Shown here in pieces: positions 16,675-25,955 of a stretch of 64,000 nt of DNA. Source of the DNA: DASPWW01 sp963756745 (GTDB taxonomy: Bacteria > Actinomycetota > Thermoleophilia > Solirubrobacterales > 70-9). The stretch covers positions 62,001 to 126,000 of the forward strand of contig CAVWOU010000005.1 in assembly GCA_963756745.1 (NCBI GenBank), given 5' to 3'. The notes under the pieces were generated by a model, which searched no databases, was not told where the DNA came from, and worked only from the letters and a program-made list of their open reading frames with translations. Every line of letters starts with the position of its first letter. The first letter of the stretch is position 1. The translations under genes and the position numbers were made by a program.

Positions 16675-18540
16675 GTGCTCGTAGCGGAGAACACGGTCGT
16701 CGACGGCCGCTACCGGATCCTCAATCGACTCGGCTCGGGGGGGATGGCGGAGGTGTGGTGCGCGCAGGACACCCAGCTCGGCCGCAAGGTCGCGCTGAAG
16801 ATCCTGCAGCCCCGCTTCGCTCAGGACCAGGAGTTCGTCGAGCGCTTTCGCCGCGAGGCCTCGGCCGCGGCCGGCCTCCAGCACCCCAACGTCGTCAACG
16901 TGTTCGATCGCGGCGAGTTCGACGGCACCTACTACATCGCGATGGAGTACGTCCAGGGCGCCTCGCTCCGCGACCTGATCAACGAGGGAATGAGCGTCGA
17001 GGCGGCCGTCGGGGTCACCCGCCAGATCCTCGCGGCCGCCAAGTTCGCGCACTCGCACGGCGTCATCCACCGCGACTTCAAGCCCGGCAACGTGCTCGTT
17101 GACCGCGAAGGGCGCGCCACCGTGACCGATTTCGGGATCGCCAAGGCGGGCGTGTCGGAGATCACCCAGACCGGATCGGTGATGGGGACGGCGCAGTACC
17201 TCTCGCCCGAGCAGGCGCAGGGGCTCGAGGTGACCGCCGCGTCCGACCTGTATTCGATCGGGGTGATCCTGTACGAGGCCCTGACGGGCCGCGTCCCGTT
17301 CGAGGCGGACAGCGCCGTGGCCGTGGCGCTGAAACAGGTGTCGGAGGTCCCGCGCCCGCCGAGCGAGCTGAACCCCGCGGTCCCGAAGGCGCTCGACGCC
17401 GTGGTCCTCAAGGCGATGGCGAAGGACCCCGCCAACCGCTTCCAGAGCGCGGACGAGTTCGACGCCACCCTCACCGAGGCCGAGCGGAATCCCTCCGTCG
17501 CGCCGGTCGAGACGGCGAGTTTCGCTCCGGTGCCTGTCGCGACGCCGGAGACCGCCGAACCCGCCGCCGCAGCACCTCCTCCCCCCGCGGCGCCGCGTGA
17601 GGATGAGGGGGAGGGAAAGCGGCGACGGTGGTGGCGGTGGGTGATCATCGCCCTCCTGATCGCGGGACTCGTCGGCCTGGCCGTGTGGGCGCTCACGCGG
17701 CCCGCGCAGGTGACGGTTCCGTCGGTGACGAACGAGGACGTGGAGAGCGCGACCGCGACGCTCGAGGACGCGGGATTCGAGGTCGAGATCAACGAGGGTT
17801 CGAACCCGAGGGCACCCGGGACGGTGCTCGAGCAGGATCCCACCGCCGGCGAGCAGGCGGACGAGGGCTCGACCGTGACGCTGTCGGTGAGCAGTGGGCC
17901 GGGTGTCGCCAAGATTCCTCGCGTCGTGGGGCTGACCGTGCGCGATGCGACCGAGAAGCTCCAGCGGGCCGGCTTCAGTGTCGATCCGAAGGAGCGCTTC
18001 TCGGAGGAGGTTTCCGCGGGCCGAGCAATCGGCACCGTTCCCAAGCAGGGGACGAAGCTCGAGCAGGACCAGCGCGTGACACTGCTCGTCTCGAAGGGCA
18101 CGAACCTGGTCGGCGTCCCGTCCGTGCTCAATCTCCAGCAGGACGACGCCGAGGCGGAGATCGAGGACGCGGGGTTGCTCGCCAACGTCGAGACGGAGAC
18201 CTCTGACGCGCCCGAAGGAACGGTGTTCGCGCAGGACCCGGGTCCCGGGGGCGCGGTCGAAGTCGGCTCCGAGGTCACGATTACTGTCTCCACCGGCGCT
18301 GAGGAGGTCGTGGTCCCGAGCGTGATCGGGGACACCCAGCAGGCGGGGAGGGCGACGCTTCGGGCCGAGGGGCTCAAGGTGGACGTGAGCAAGGAGAACG
18401 TAACCGACCCCGACGACGACGGCGTGATCATCGAGCAGACGCCGTCGGGAGGCACGAGGGTGCCGCCCGGGACCACCGTGTCGATCGTGATCGGGCACCT
18501 GGTCGTCGAGACCTCACCCGGGATCGACGAGGGGGATTGA
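16675..18540 (+). CDS. pknB: PASTA-domain Ser/Thr kinase PknB
   Basis: Membrane kinase sensing muropeptides or lipid II. 621 residues: kinase domain with Gly loop GSGGMAEV, Lys42, HRDFKPGN (Asp134), DFG (Asp152) and an activation loop TQTGSVMGTAQYLSPEQ; Pro/Ala juxtamembrane linker; transmembrane helix about 321-341; four extracellular PASTA repeats (about 345-610). GTG start 7 nt after pbpA. Stop overlaps the ddl start (TGATG), so the genes are translationally coupled. Confidence 0.95.
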   Translation: MLVAENTVVDGRYRILNRLGSGGMAEVWCAQDTQLGRKVALKILQPRFAQDQEFVERFRREASAAAGLQHPNVVNVFDRGEFDGTYYIAMEYVQGASLRDLINEGMSVEAAVGVTRQILAAAKFAHSHGVIHRDFKPGNVLVDREGRATVTDFGIAKAGVSEITQTGSVMGTAQYLSPEQAQGLEVTAASDLYSIGVILYEALTGRVPFEADSAVAVALKQVSEVPRPPSELNPAVPKALDAVVLKAMAKDPANRFQSADEFDATLTEAERNPSVAPVETASFAPVPVATPETAEPAAAAPPPPAAPREDEGEGKRRRWWRWVIIALLIAGLVGLAVWALTRPAQVTVPSVTNEDVESATATLEDAGFEVEINEGSNPRAPGTVLEQDPTAGEQADEGSTVTLSVSSGPGVAKIPRVVGLTVRDATEKLQRAGFSVDPKERFSEEVSAGRAIGTVPKQGTKLEQDQRVTLLVSKGTNLVGVPSVLNLQQDDAEAEIEDAGLLANVETETSDAPEGTVFAQDPGPGGAVEVGSEVTITVSTGAEEVVVPSVIGDTQQAGRATLRAEGLKVDVSKENVTDPDDDGVIIEQTPSGGTRVPPGTTVSIVIGHLVVETSPGIDEGD

Positions 18541-19511
18541 TGCGGGTCGTCGTACTGAGCGGCGGCCGCTCAAGCGAGCACGAGGTGTCGGTTCGCTCCG
18601 GCCAATCGGTGGCCGAAGGCCTCTCGGCAGCGGGCCACGAGGTTCTCCCGGTTCGGATCGAACGCGACGGGAGCTGGGTTGGCGACGGCGGCTCACGGCT
18701 CGAGGTCGTTCCCGGCGGCGGCCTACTGAACGCGGACGCGGTGTTCCCGGTCCTCCACGGCCCCTATGGCGAGGACGGGACGGTCCAGGGGACGCTCGAG
18801 GTCCTCGACTTGCCGTACGTCGGCGCCGGGGTGCTCGCCTCGGCGATCTGCATCGACAAGCTGACCTTCAAACGGCTGCTCGCCTACCACGCCGTGCCGC
18901 AAGTGCCGTTCTGCGCGGCGGGGGAGGAGGGGTGGCGTGAGGTCGCCGCGAGCTTCGGGATCCCGCTGTGGGTGAAGCCCTCGCGGCTCGGATCGAGCGT
19001 CGGCATCTCGAAGGTCACCAGCCCGGAGTCCGAGCTCGACGAGGCGGTCGAGACGGCGCGCGGGCACGACCCGCGGGTGATCATCGAGGCGAGCGCGGCC
19101 GGCAAGGAGGTCGAGTGCTCGGTGCTGGGGAACGACGACCCGGAGACCTCGGTCCCCGGCGAAATCGTCGCTCACGCCGACTGGTACGACTACGAAGCGA
19201 AGTACTCCGAGGGCGGGATGGACCTCGTCGTGCCCGCCCGCGTGGACACGGCGACGCTCGACACCGTTCGCGAGCTCGCCGCACGGGTGTTCACGCTCAC
19301 AGGGTGCTCGGGTTTCGCCCGCTGCGACTTCTTCGTCACGGAGGAGGACGAGGTTCTGGTCAACGAGCTCAACACGATTCCCGGCTTCACCGATACGAGC
19401 GTGTTCGGAAAGCTGTTCGAGGCAACCGGGATCTCGTATCCCGAGCTCTGCGACCGCCTCGTACGGCTCGGGATCGAGCGCTACGAGCGCGAGCGCGAGT
19501 TCGAGTTCTGA
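18540..19511 (+). CDS. ddl: D-alanine--D-alanine ligase
   Basis: ATP-grasp enzyme making the D-Ala-D-Ala dipeptide for peptidoglycan. 323 residues, beginning MRVVVLSGGRSSEHEVSVRS, with VFPVLHGPYGEDGTVQG, the ATP-binding KPSRLGSSVGISKV, and the Mg-binding C-terminus ARCDFF and VNELNTIPGFT. ATG 18540 overlaps the pknB TGA. Placement directly behind PknB differs from mycobacteria and extends the operon into precursor synthesis. Convergent with the next kinase, 3 nt apart. Confidence 0.95.
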   Translation: MRVVVLSGGRSSEHEVSVRSGQSVAEGLSAAGHEVLPVRIERDGSWVGDGGSRLEVVPGGGLLNADAVFPVLHGPYGEDGTVQGTLEVLDLPYVGAGVLASAICIDKLTFKRLLAYHAVPQVPFCAAGEEGWREVAASFGIPLWVKPSRLGSSVGISKVTSPESELDEAVETARGHDPRVIIEASAAGKEVECSVLGNDDPETSVPGEIVAHADWYDYEAKYSEGGMDLVVPARVDTATLDTVRELAARVFTLTGCSGFARCDFFVTEEDEVLVNELNTIPGFTDTSVFGKLFEATGISYPELCDRLVRLGIERYEREREFEF

Positions 19512-19514
19512 GCG

Positions 19515-20999
19515 TTAAGCCAGCAGGCGAATCTCGTTGATCTGGACGAGGAAGCCGTCGTCGTCCTCCGCCGCGGCCGGGCTCGTGATCCACACCAGGT
19601 AGTACTGCAGCTCTGCGGTCGTCTTGAGCGGGATCTCCGTACGCTCCTCGGTCACGGTCGCCTCTCCGATCGGATTGCCCCACCCCTCGATGTCGTCCGG
19701 CGGTGGGTCCTCCGCGGTGCCGTAGACCTGCATGTCCCAGCCGCTCGAGTCCGAGCGCACCTCGAGGTCGGTGGCGGCAACCGGCTTCCCGGCGTCCACG
19801 TAGAGGCCGACGCCCTCCTTGCCGAGATTGTCGGTCGTGTAGGTCTCGGTGGTCCACGACGTCCCCGGATTTCCATCGATCGCGAATCGGACCTCCTCGC
19901 TGTGCTCGCCACCGGTGCCCAACGGATCGAAGTCGTTCACCCCCTGGAGCTGTGCGGCCGCGGGACCTCCCTCGGCCTCCTGTTTGTCCTCCGGGCCCCC
20001 GATGGTGGTTGCGACAACGATGGCGACGGCGGCCGCGGCTGCCGCGAGCACGAGCAGGATCCCGGCGATCGACATCCCGCGTCGGGTGAAGATCCGCCGC
20101 CGCCGCGGCGGGACCGAGTCGAGCACGGTCGTCACCTCGCCGGTTGCCTTTCCGGCCCTCGAGACCTCGACCTCGAGCGCGGACTCGAGGTCGCGCAGCA
20201 TCGCCGCCATGCTCCGGTAGCGATCGTCCGGGTCCTTGGCGGTTCCGGCTTCGACGACGGCCGCGAGGGCGGCCGACACCTCGGGGCGCCGGCTCTGCAC
20301 GTCCGGGAGCGGCTCGTTGACGTGCTTCATCGCGACGCCGACCTGCGTCTCGGCGTGGAACGGCACCTCGCCGGTGAGCATCTCGTAGAGCAGCACTCCG
20401 AGCGAGTAGACGTCGGATCGCGCGTCGATCGACTGTCCCATCGCCTGCTCGGGGGCGACGTAGTCGGTCGTGCCGAGCACCCGCCCGGTCGCCGTCAGGC
20501 CCTTCGCCTCGAGCGAGCGCGCGATCCCGAAGTCGGTCACCTTGGCGCGGCCCTCGGGGTCGATCAGAACGTTCTGCGGCTTCACGTCGCGGTGCACCAA
20601 GTTGCGGGCGTGCGCCGTCGCGAGGCCGCGGCCGACTTCGATCGCGTACGCCGCCGACTCGTCCAGCGGGAGCCGGCCGAGCCGCTCGATCCGCTGCTTC
20701 AGCGTCTCGCCGTCGATGTACTCGAACACGATGTAGGGGTGGCCGTGGTCCTGTCCCGCGTCGATCACCGCGACGACGTTCGGGTGCGAGAGCTGCGCGA
20801 CGGCGCGCGCCTCGCGCCGGAATCGCTCGATCTGGTCCGGCTGGTCGGATATCTCGGCGTGCAGGACCTTCACCGCGACCGCGCGCATGAGAGTCTCATC
20901 GTCGGCGAGGTACACGGTCGACATGCCGCCGCTTCCGAGCTTCGACTCGAGGCGGTAGCGACCTGAGAGGAGGGTCCCGATCACCGAGCTGGTCGCCAT
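19515..20999 (-). CDS. Ser/Thr protein kinase with discoidin-like C-terminal domain
   Basis: 494 residues: kinase domain with GSGGMSTVY, Lys44, HRDVKPQN (Asp138), DFG (Asp156) and TATGRVLGTTDYVAPEQ; a transmembrane helix about residues 312-333; and an extracytoplasmic domain with FDPLGTGGEHSEEVRFAIDG and TSWTTETY. That sequence is typical of the F5/8-like domain found at the C-terminus of actinobacterial MviN-type proteins and some kinases. Third kinase in the window. Likely ligand unknown; sugar binding is inference. Confidence 0.9.
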   Translation of the reverse strand: MATSSVIGTLLSGRYRLESKLGSGGMSTVYLADDETLMRAVAVKVLHAEISDQPDQIERFRREARAVAQLSHPNVVAVIDAGQDHGHPYIVFEYIDGETLKQRIERLGRLPLDESAAYAIEVGRGLATAHARNLVHRDVKPQNVLIDPEGRAKVTDFGIARSLEAKGLTATGRVLGTTDYVAPEQAMGQSIDARSDVYSLGVLLYEMLTGEVPFHAETQVGVAMKHVNEPLPDVQSRRPEVSAALAAVVEAGTAKDPDDRYRSMAAMLRDLESALEVEVSRAGKATGEVTTVLDSVPPRRRRIFTRRGMSIAGILLVLAAAAAAVAIVVATTIGGPEDKQEAEGGPAAAQLQGVNDFDPLGTGGEHSEEVRFAIDGNPGTSWTTETYTTDNLGKEGVGLYVDAGKPVAATDLEVRSDSSGWDMQVYGTAEDPPPDDIEGWGNPIGEATVTEERTEIPLKTTAELQYYLVWITSPAAAEDDDGFLVQINEIRLLA

Positions 21000-21124
21000 C
21001 TGTGTGGTCTTGACTCGTCGCTCTCCATCGTCCTCGCTATTTTCGACGCTCTCGGCGCGCGTCAGCGCAGCGCCATTCCCAATCTTGCCCGTGCGGCGCG
21101 GCCGACGCCACCCGCCGTGAACCG

Positions 21125-21913
21125 ATGACAGTCGAGGTTCGCTACTACACCGATCCCGCCTGCCCGCGTTCGTGGGGCGCCGAGCCCAAGCTGCGCCGGT
21201 TGATGTGGGAGTTCGCGGGCGGGCTTCGCTTCAAGTGGGTCATGGGCGGCCTCGCGCGCGAGTACGCCGCCGCCGAGCATCCGGCGCTCGTCGCCGAGTG
21301 GCTCGATCTCACGGAGGAGACGGGGATGCCGACCGACCCGCGACTGTGGCTGCGCAATCCGATCGCGTCGAGCCATCCGGCGTGTCAGGCGGTGAAGGCT
21401 GCGACCGAGCAGGGCTCCGAGGCGGGCTACGCATATCTGCGGCGAGTGCGCGAGGGGCTGATGGTGGAGCGGCGGAAGCTCGACCACGCCGAGGCGCTGG
21501 TGGGTGAGGCGGGGCCCGCAAGGCTGGACGTCGAGCGGTTCCGAATCGACCTCGACTCGAACGCGACGATCGAGGCATTCGCCGCCGACCTCGAGGAGGT
21601 CCGCGGTGGTGGGATCGAGCTTCCCTCGGCCTCGTTCGTGAGCGCTGGCGGCTCGCGGCACGACGTCGAGGGGGGAGACTCGTACGACGCCTACCGCGAA
21701 GCCGCGCTGGCGGCGGGGGCGGCGCCGGCAACCGAGCGCCGTCCCGAGCCGCTCGAGGTCGTGGAGCGGTTCGGGCGCGCCGCGACGGTGGAGGTCGAGG
21801 CCCTTACGGGAAAGCCAAGGCCCGTGGTGGAGGCGGAGTTGTGGTCGCTGGCGCGCGAGTGGAGGCTGCGGCCCGTGGCGATGCTGACGGGAACGCTGTG
21901 GGAGCGCGCCTGA
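21125..21913 (+). CDS. DsbA-family (FrnE-like) thioredoxin-fold protein
   Basis: 262 residues opening MTVEVRYYTDPACPRSWGAE. The DPxC-x-x-W pattern is that of DsbA-fold proteins of the FrnE/2-hydroxychromene isomerase type, but only one cysteine occurs at the active site (CPRSW), so ordinary dithiol chemistry is unlikely. The helical insertion and cis-proline region (IELPSASFV) follow. No signal peptide, so cytoplasmic. Followed 12 nt later by the HAD gene. Confidence 0.65.
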   Translation: MTVEVRYYTDPACPRSWGAEPKLRRLMWEFAGGLRFKWVMGGLAREYAAAEHPALVAEWLDLTEETGMPTDPRLWLRNPIASSHPACQAVKAATEQGSEAGYAYLRRVREGLMVERRKLDHAEALVGEAGPARLDVERFRIDLDSNATIEAFAADLEEVRGGGIELPSASFVSAGGSRHDVEGGDSYDAYREAALAAGAAPATERRPEPLEVVERFGRAATVEVEALTGKPRPVVEAELWSLAREWRLRPVAMLTGTLWERA

Positions 21914-21925
21914 TTTGATCCGCGC

Positions 21926-22390
21926 GTGACGATCCGCCGCGAGATCCCCGGCGCGAGGGCGCTCGAGCTCGACCACCTGCTGCTCGACGTCAACGGGACG
22001 ATCGCGAACCGCGCCCATCTGATCGAGGGGGTCGAGGATCGCATCGGTCGCATCCGCAACCAGCTCGAGGTCCACCTGCTCTCGGCGGACACCCTCCACA
22101 ACCTCGACGATACGGCCGCGCGCCTCGGCGTCGCGGCGACGCGCGTCACGGACGGGACCGAGAAGCTCGACTACGCGGTCGAGCTCGGCCCTGAGCGGTG
22201 CGCGGCGGTCGGCAACGGCGTCAACGACGTGCCGATGCTCGAGGCCGTTCGGCTCGGGATCGTGGTCGTCGGTCCCGAGGGAGCCGGCGGCCCCACGGTG
22301 CGGGCCGCCGACGTCGTGTGCGTGTCGATACTCGACGCCCTCGATCTCCTGCTCGAGGACGACACGACGAAGTCCACCCTGCGGCCGTAG
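21926..22390 (+). CDS. small HAD-superfamily hydrolase (COG4087-like)
   Basis: 154 residues with motif I as DVNGT rather than DxDGT and the late motif GNGVNDVPML that binds Mg. This short form resembles soluble relatives of the P-type ATPase phosphorylation domain, which lack membrane helices and often a cap domain. GTG start, probably co-transcribed with the DsbA-like gene. Substrate unknown; motif loss of the second Asp suggests phosphatase activity may be altered. Confidence 0.75.
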   Translation: MTIRREIPGARALELDHLLLDVNGTIANRAHLIEGVEDRIGRIRNQLEVHLLSADTLHNLDDTAARLGVAATRVTDGTEKLDYAVELGPERCAAVGNGVNDVPMLEAVRLGIVVVGPEGAGGPTVRAADVVCVSILDALDLLLEDDTTKSTLRP

Positions 22391-22396
22391 CTGCCC

Positions 22397-23047
22397 CTAG
22401 CGGGTCGGCGACGGGAGGTCGGAGAGGTCCTCGAGCTTGCGCACGGCCTCGACCACGTTGTCGGGCGCCTTGTGCGGCGACCCGGCGTCGAACGGGGGCT
22501 CGGGGTCGTACTCGATCCCGAGCTGGATCGCCTTCGCGGCGTCCTCTCCGGCGAGCTTCGCCGCCAGGTGGAGGGCCATGTCGATCCCCGACGACACCCC
22601 GGCCGCCGTGATCACCTTGCCGTCCTCGACCACGCGCTCGCCGACCGCAGTGGCGCCGAACCCGCGCAGGGTGTGCAGGTAGGCCCAGTGGGTCGTGGCG
22701 CGGAGCCCGTCGAGGATCCCGGCGGCGCCGAGCACGAGCGCTCCGGTGCACACCGACGTCGTGAACCGAGTGCCCGCGTGTGCCGATCGCAGCCACGCCA
22801 GCACCGGCTCGTCGCGGAGCAGGGGACGGTTTCCCTCGCCGCCCGGCACCAGGACCACGTCGGGCGCCGGGACCTCGGCGATCGAGCGACCCGCCTCGAG
22901 CCCGAGCCGGTCCGTGTCGGTCCTGACCGTCCCGGGCTTGGCCGCGACGAAGTCGAGCTCGGCACCGGGGAGGCGAGACAGGACCTCGTAGGGGCCGACC
23001 GCGTCGAGCGCCGTCAAGCGATCAAAGAGCAGAATTGCGATCCGCAT
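22397..23047 (-). CDS. DJ-1/PfpI family protein
   Basis: 216 residues with the glutamine-amidotransferase-like fold of the DJ-1/PfpI family: DVVLVPGGEG and the nucleophile elbow TSVCTGALVLGAAG with the reactive cysteine, then TTHWAYL. Related proteins include isonitrile hydratases and chaperone/deglycase enzymes; the sequence does not decide. ATG start. A 57-nt gap separates it from purM upstream on the same strand. Confidence 0.85.
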   Translation of the reverse strand: MRIAILLFDRLTALDAVGPYEVLSRLPGAELDFVAAKPGTVRTDTDRLGLEAGRSIAEVPAPDVVLVPGGEGNRPLLRDEPVLAWLRSAHAGTRFTTSVCTGALVLGAAGILDGLRATTHWAYLHTLRGFGATAVGERVVEDGKVITAAGVSSGIDMALHLAAKLAGEDAAKAIQLGIEYDPEPPFDAGSPHKAPDNVVEAVRKLEDLSDLPSPTR

Positions 23048-23103
23048 GAGGAATCAAGGCGCAAGATGTGCAAGCACATCTTGCGGTTGGTGGCGGGACA
23101 AGC

Positions 23104-24108
23104 TTAGTCGCGCTTCAGCTCGTCCGGCCTGTCGGTCGCGCGGCCGATTCGCTTCGCGTCCGGATAGTGCCGGCGCAGGAGCTCGAGCGCGGCATCCTCG
23201 TCCCGCGCTGCGACCACGCAGCAGAACCCACAGCCCATGTTGAACACTTCGTGCATCTCGGCGTCGGACACCGACCCGCGCTCCCGGATCAGCGAGAAGA
23301 TCGGCGGCGCGGGCGGTGCGTCGTCGATCTCGTAGCCGACCTTCGCCTCGAGGCGAAGCAGGTTCCCGAGCCCGCCGGAGGTGATGTGCGCGAGACCGCG
23401 CACCTCGACGGCCGAGCGCATCAGCTCCACCACGGCCGCGACGTAGATCTCGGTGGGCTCTAGCAGCACGTCGCCGAGCGGCCGGCCGAGCACTTCGTCG
23501 TCCATCGGGACGTCGGCGAGCGCACGGCGCGCGAGCGTGTACCCGTTCGAGTGCAGGCCCGAGGACGGCAATCCGAGCACCGAATCGCCAGGCTCGATCT
23601 CGGCGCCGGTGACGATCGCGTCGAGATCGACGGTCCCGAAGCACGCGCCGACGAGGTCCAGCCCGCGCACGATCTCCCCGATCTGCGCGAGCTCGCCGCC
23701 CGGGATCTCGATCCCGGCCAGCTCGGCACCGCGGCGCAGTCCGCGCCCGAGCTCGCGCATCACCGCCGGATCGGCTTCGGGAACGGCGACGTAGTCGAGC
23801 ATCGCGAGCGGCTCGGCACCGACGCAGATCAGATCGTTGGCGTTCATCGCGACGCAGTCGATCCCGACCGTGTCCCAGCGACCGAGCTGCTCCGCCACCA
23901 CGAGCTTCGTCCCGACACCGTCGGTCGACAGCGCGATTCCGGTTGTCTCGTCGAGCCGGATGACGCTCGCGTAGTGGCCCGGCGCGAGTGCCTGGCGCGA
24001 CGGCCGCCCCGGGTCGATGCGCCGCAGCGACTCCAGCAGCGCGGCGACCGCGGCGTCGGCGGCTCGCTGGCTGACCCCGGCGCGCTCATAAGCGTCCCCG
24101 GAGCTCAT
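23104..24108 (-). CDS. purM: phosphoribosylformylglycinamidine cyclo-ligase
   Basis: AIR synthetase, fifth step of purine synthesis. About 334 residues from ATG 24108: STDGVGTKLVVAEQ, the substrate loop DCVAMNANDLICVGAEPL, LPSSGLHSNGYTLAR, HITSGGLGNLLR and GCGFCCVV are all recognisable PurM blocks. The upstream ORF extension is Arg-rich and not conserved. Start overlaps the uppP stop by 4 nt on the same strand. Confidence 0.94.
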   Translation of the reverse strand: MSSGDAYERAGVSQRAADAAVAALLESLRRIDPGRPSRQALAPGHYASVIRLDETTGIALSTDGVGTKLVVAEQLGRWDTVGIDCVAMNANDLICVGAEPLAMLDYVAVPEADPAVMRELGRGLRRGAELAGIEIPGGELAQIGEIVRGLDLVGACFGTVDLDAIVTGAEIEPGDSVLGLPSSGLHSNGYTLARRALADVPMDDEVLGRPLGDVLLEPTEIYVAAVVELMRSAVEVRGLAHITSGGLGNLLRLEAKVGYEIDDAPPAPPIFSLIRERGSVSDAEMHEVFNMGCGFCCVVAARDEDAALELLRRHYPDAKRIGRATDRPDELKRD

Positions 24109-24905
24109 CCCGAGCCCTTCCCGAGCTTCGCGAGCACCACGGCCCCGAGCGCCGCACGGTAGGCCGCGTAGGGCCACAGGGCGCGGTCACGCTCCACGAG
24201 CCCGATCAGGCGCTGGGAGGCGAGCGTCGAGGCGAACGATGTGGCCACGCCCGCGAGCATCGCATTCCTCATCGTCGGATCGACGCCGCGGCGTCGAAGC
24301 CGCGCCCCCTTGAGCAGCGCAGCGCCGATGATCACCGGCAATGCGACGGTGCGGGAGAGCATGTTGGCCTGCTCGCGGCTGAACCCGCGCAACCTCGCGG
24401 CGGCGAGCGTCGCTCCGTTCCGGGACACGCCGGGGATCAGGGCCGCGGTCTGAGCGAGCCCGAGCGCGAGCCCGTCCGCGGGCCGAACCCTGTCGCGGCC
24501 CCGCCGCTGCGGACGGGTGTCGGCGATCACCATCGCGGCGGCGCCTGCGATCAGGGCGGCGGCCGTGACGCCCGGGCCGCCCAGCCGCCGCTCGATGGTG
24601 CGCTCGAGCGCGAACCCGGCGAGCGCGGCGGGAGCGAATGACAGCGCGACAACGGACGCGCGGCGCGAGTCGAAGGATCGAAGCTCGTGGCCGATCACGC
24701 GCCGCTGGCCGACGAGCAGTGCGCCCGCCGCACCGGCGTGGAGCGCGATCTCAAAACTCTTTCGGAGCTCCGGGTCCGCGTCGTCCCAGTCCCAGCCGGC
24801 GAGCCAGGGCACAAGAATCAGGTGTGCGGAACTGGACACCGGCAACAGCTCGGCTGGCCCCTGGATCAGGCCGAGGGCCGCGGCTCGCGCCGGCGAGAGC
24901 GCCAA
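24105..24905 (-). CDS. uppP: undecaprenyl-diphosphate phosphatase UppP/BacA
   Basis: Recycles the lipid carrier for peptidoglycan and polysaccharide export. 266 residues, polytopic, with the two BacA motifs: QGPAELLPVSSSAHL (usual form QGLTEFLPISSSGHL) and PGVSRNGATLAAAR. TTG at 24905 is inferred as the start; it lies 2 nt after the DedA stop, so the genes are coupled. Presence near envelope genes fits its role. Confidence 0.9.
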   Translation of the reverse strand: MALSPARAAALGLIQGPAELLPVSSSAHLILVPWLAGWDWDDADPELRKSFEIALHAGAAGALLVGQRRVIGHELRSFDSRRASVVALSFAPAALAGFALERTIERRLGGPGVTAAALIAGAAAMVIADTRPQRRGRDRVRPADGLALGLAQTAALIPGVSRNGATLAAARLRGFSREQANMLSRTVALPVIIGAALLKGARLRRRGVDPTMRNAMLAGVATSFASTLASQRLIGLVERDRALWPYAAYRAALGAVVLAKLGKGSG

Positions 24906-24907
24906 AC

Positions 24908-25564
24908 CTACGGGCCGACTTCGGGGGCCGGCTCGGGCGGGGGCTCCGGGTCTTTGCGCGTTCCGCGACGTCGACGGACGAGGAGGTAGATCACGAGGGC
25001 GACGACCGCGGCTACGACGACGTAGTCGCCGTAGTGCAGGTAGTCCCGCCACTGCTCCCAGCGGTTGCCGACCTCGCGCCCGATGATCCCGAGCATCAGC
25101 ACCCAGGGAACGCAGCCCAGCAACGTCAGCGCCGTGAAGCGCCAGAACGGCATCCGCGCGACGCCCGCGGGGAGCGAGATGAAAGTCCGGATGATCGGCA
25201 GCATGCGGGTGAAGAACACCGTGGCGTCGCCGTAGCGCTGGAACCAGCGGTCCGCCCACGCGAGGTGCTTGGGGCTGATGTGGATCAGCCGGTTCTTCTC
25301 GAGCAGCTCGATTCGCCCGTAGTAGCCGACCGCGTACGCGGCCCACGAGCCCACGACGTTGCCCAACACGCCAGCGGCGACGATTCCGAACAGCGTCATG
25401 TTCCCCTCGGAGACGTTGAAGCCGGCGAACAGCATGATCGCCTCGCTGGGCACGGGGATGCAGGCGCTCTCGAGCGCCATCAGGAAGAAGACGCCGGGAA
25501 GCCCCAAGGCGTCGATGACGTCGGTCGCGACCTCGACGATCGGGTCGACGATGAAGTCCGTCAT
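24908..25564 (-). CDS. DedA family membrane protein
   Basis: 218 residues from ATG 25564, with the SNARE-associated/DedA pattern FLMALESACIPVPSEAI, LGNVVGSWAAYAVGYYGR and FFTRMLPIIRTFISLPAGVA. DedA proteins act as lipid or undecaprenyl-phosphate scramblases/flippases (established for several family members), which fits the adjoining uppP. The C-terminus is an Arg-rich then Pro/Glu-rich cytoplasmic tail. The longer frame upstream is not conserved. Confidence 0.92.
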   Translation of the reverse strand: MTDFIVDPIVEVATDVIDALGLPGVFFLMALESACIPVPSEAIMLFAGFNVSEGNMTLFGIVAAGVLGNVVGSWAAYAVGYYGRIELLEKNRLIHISPKHLAWADRWFQRYGDATVFFTRMLPIIRTFISLPAGVARMPFWRFTALTLLGCVPWVLMLGIIGREVGNRWEQWRDYLHYGDYVVVAAVVALVIYLLVRRRRGTRKDPEPPPEPAPEVGP

Positions 25565-25699
25565 GGTCGGCCCGCAGGTTAGGGAACAATCCCCCGCCAA
25601 TGACTCGCGTCCTGTACGTCCACAGCCGCAAGACACGTTCACGGAGATCGATCGCGCGGCGCTGGCGCGGTTCGAGGCGGGAAGGAATCTGCCGCGAGG

Positions 25700-25912
25700 T
25701 CGACGCTCCTGTGCATCGCCGGTCCGCTGCTCGTCTCGCGATTGCTCTCGGAGCCCAACTACGACGTCATGCTCGCTTGGGATCCCGACGCGCTGCCCGA
25801 CGACTGGCGGGCCGCTCAGGCCTACTATTTCAGTCTCAACTGGATCCGCGCCCTGATCACATGGGCGGCCTTCGGGCTGTTCTTGGCCGCCCTGGTGGCG
25901 CTCCTCGACTGA
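25700..25912 (+). pseudogene. C-terminal remnant of a small membrane protein
   Basis: A 70-codon stretch reads like authentic protein: PNYDVMLAWDPDALPDDW, then YYFSLNWIRALITWAAFGL and a terminal hydrophobic helix before TGA 25910. The pattern resembles the end of DUF1772-type membrane proteins. No ATG or GTG precedes it in frame nearby (stops at 25601; first TTG 25742, ATG 25770), so the N-terminus is missing or frameshifted; a neighbouring frame reads DTFTEIDRAALARFEAGRN. Function unknown. Confidence 0.35.
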
Positions 25913-25955
25913 GAGGCCAGGTGGTTCCCGGGTTGCATGGGGCCGCTCTACACTC

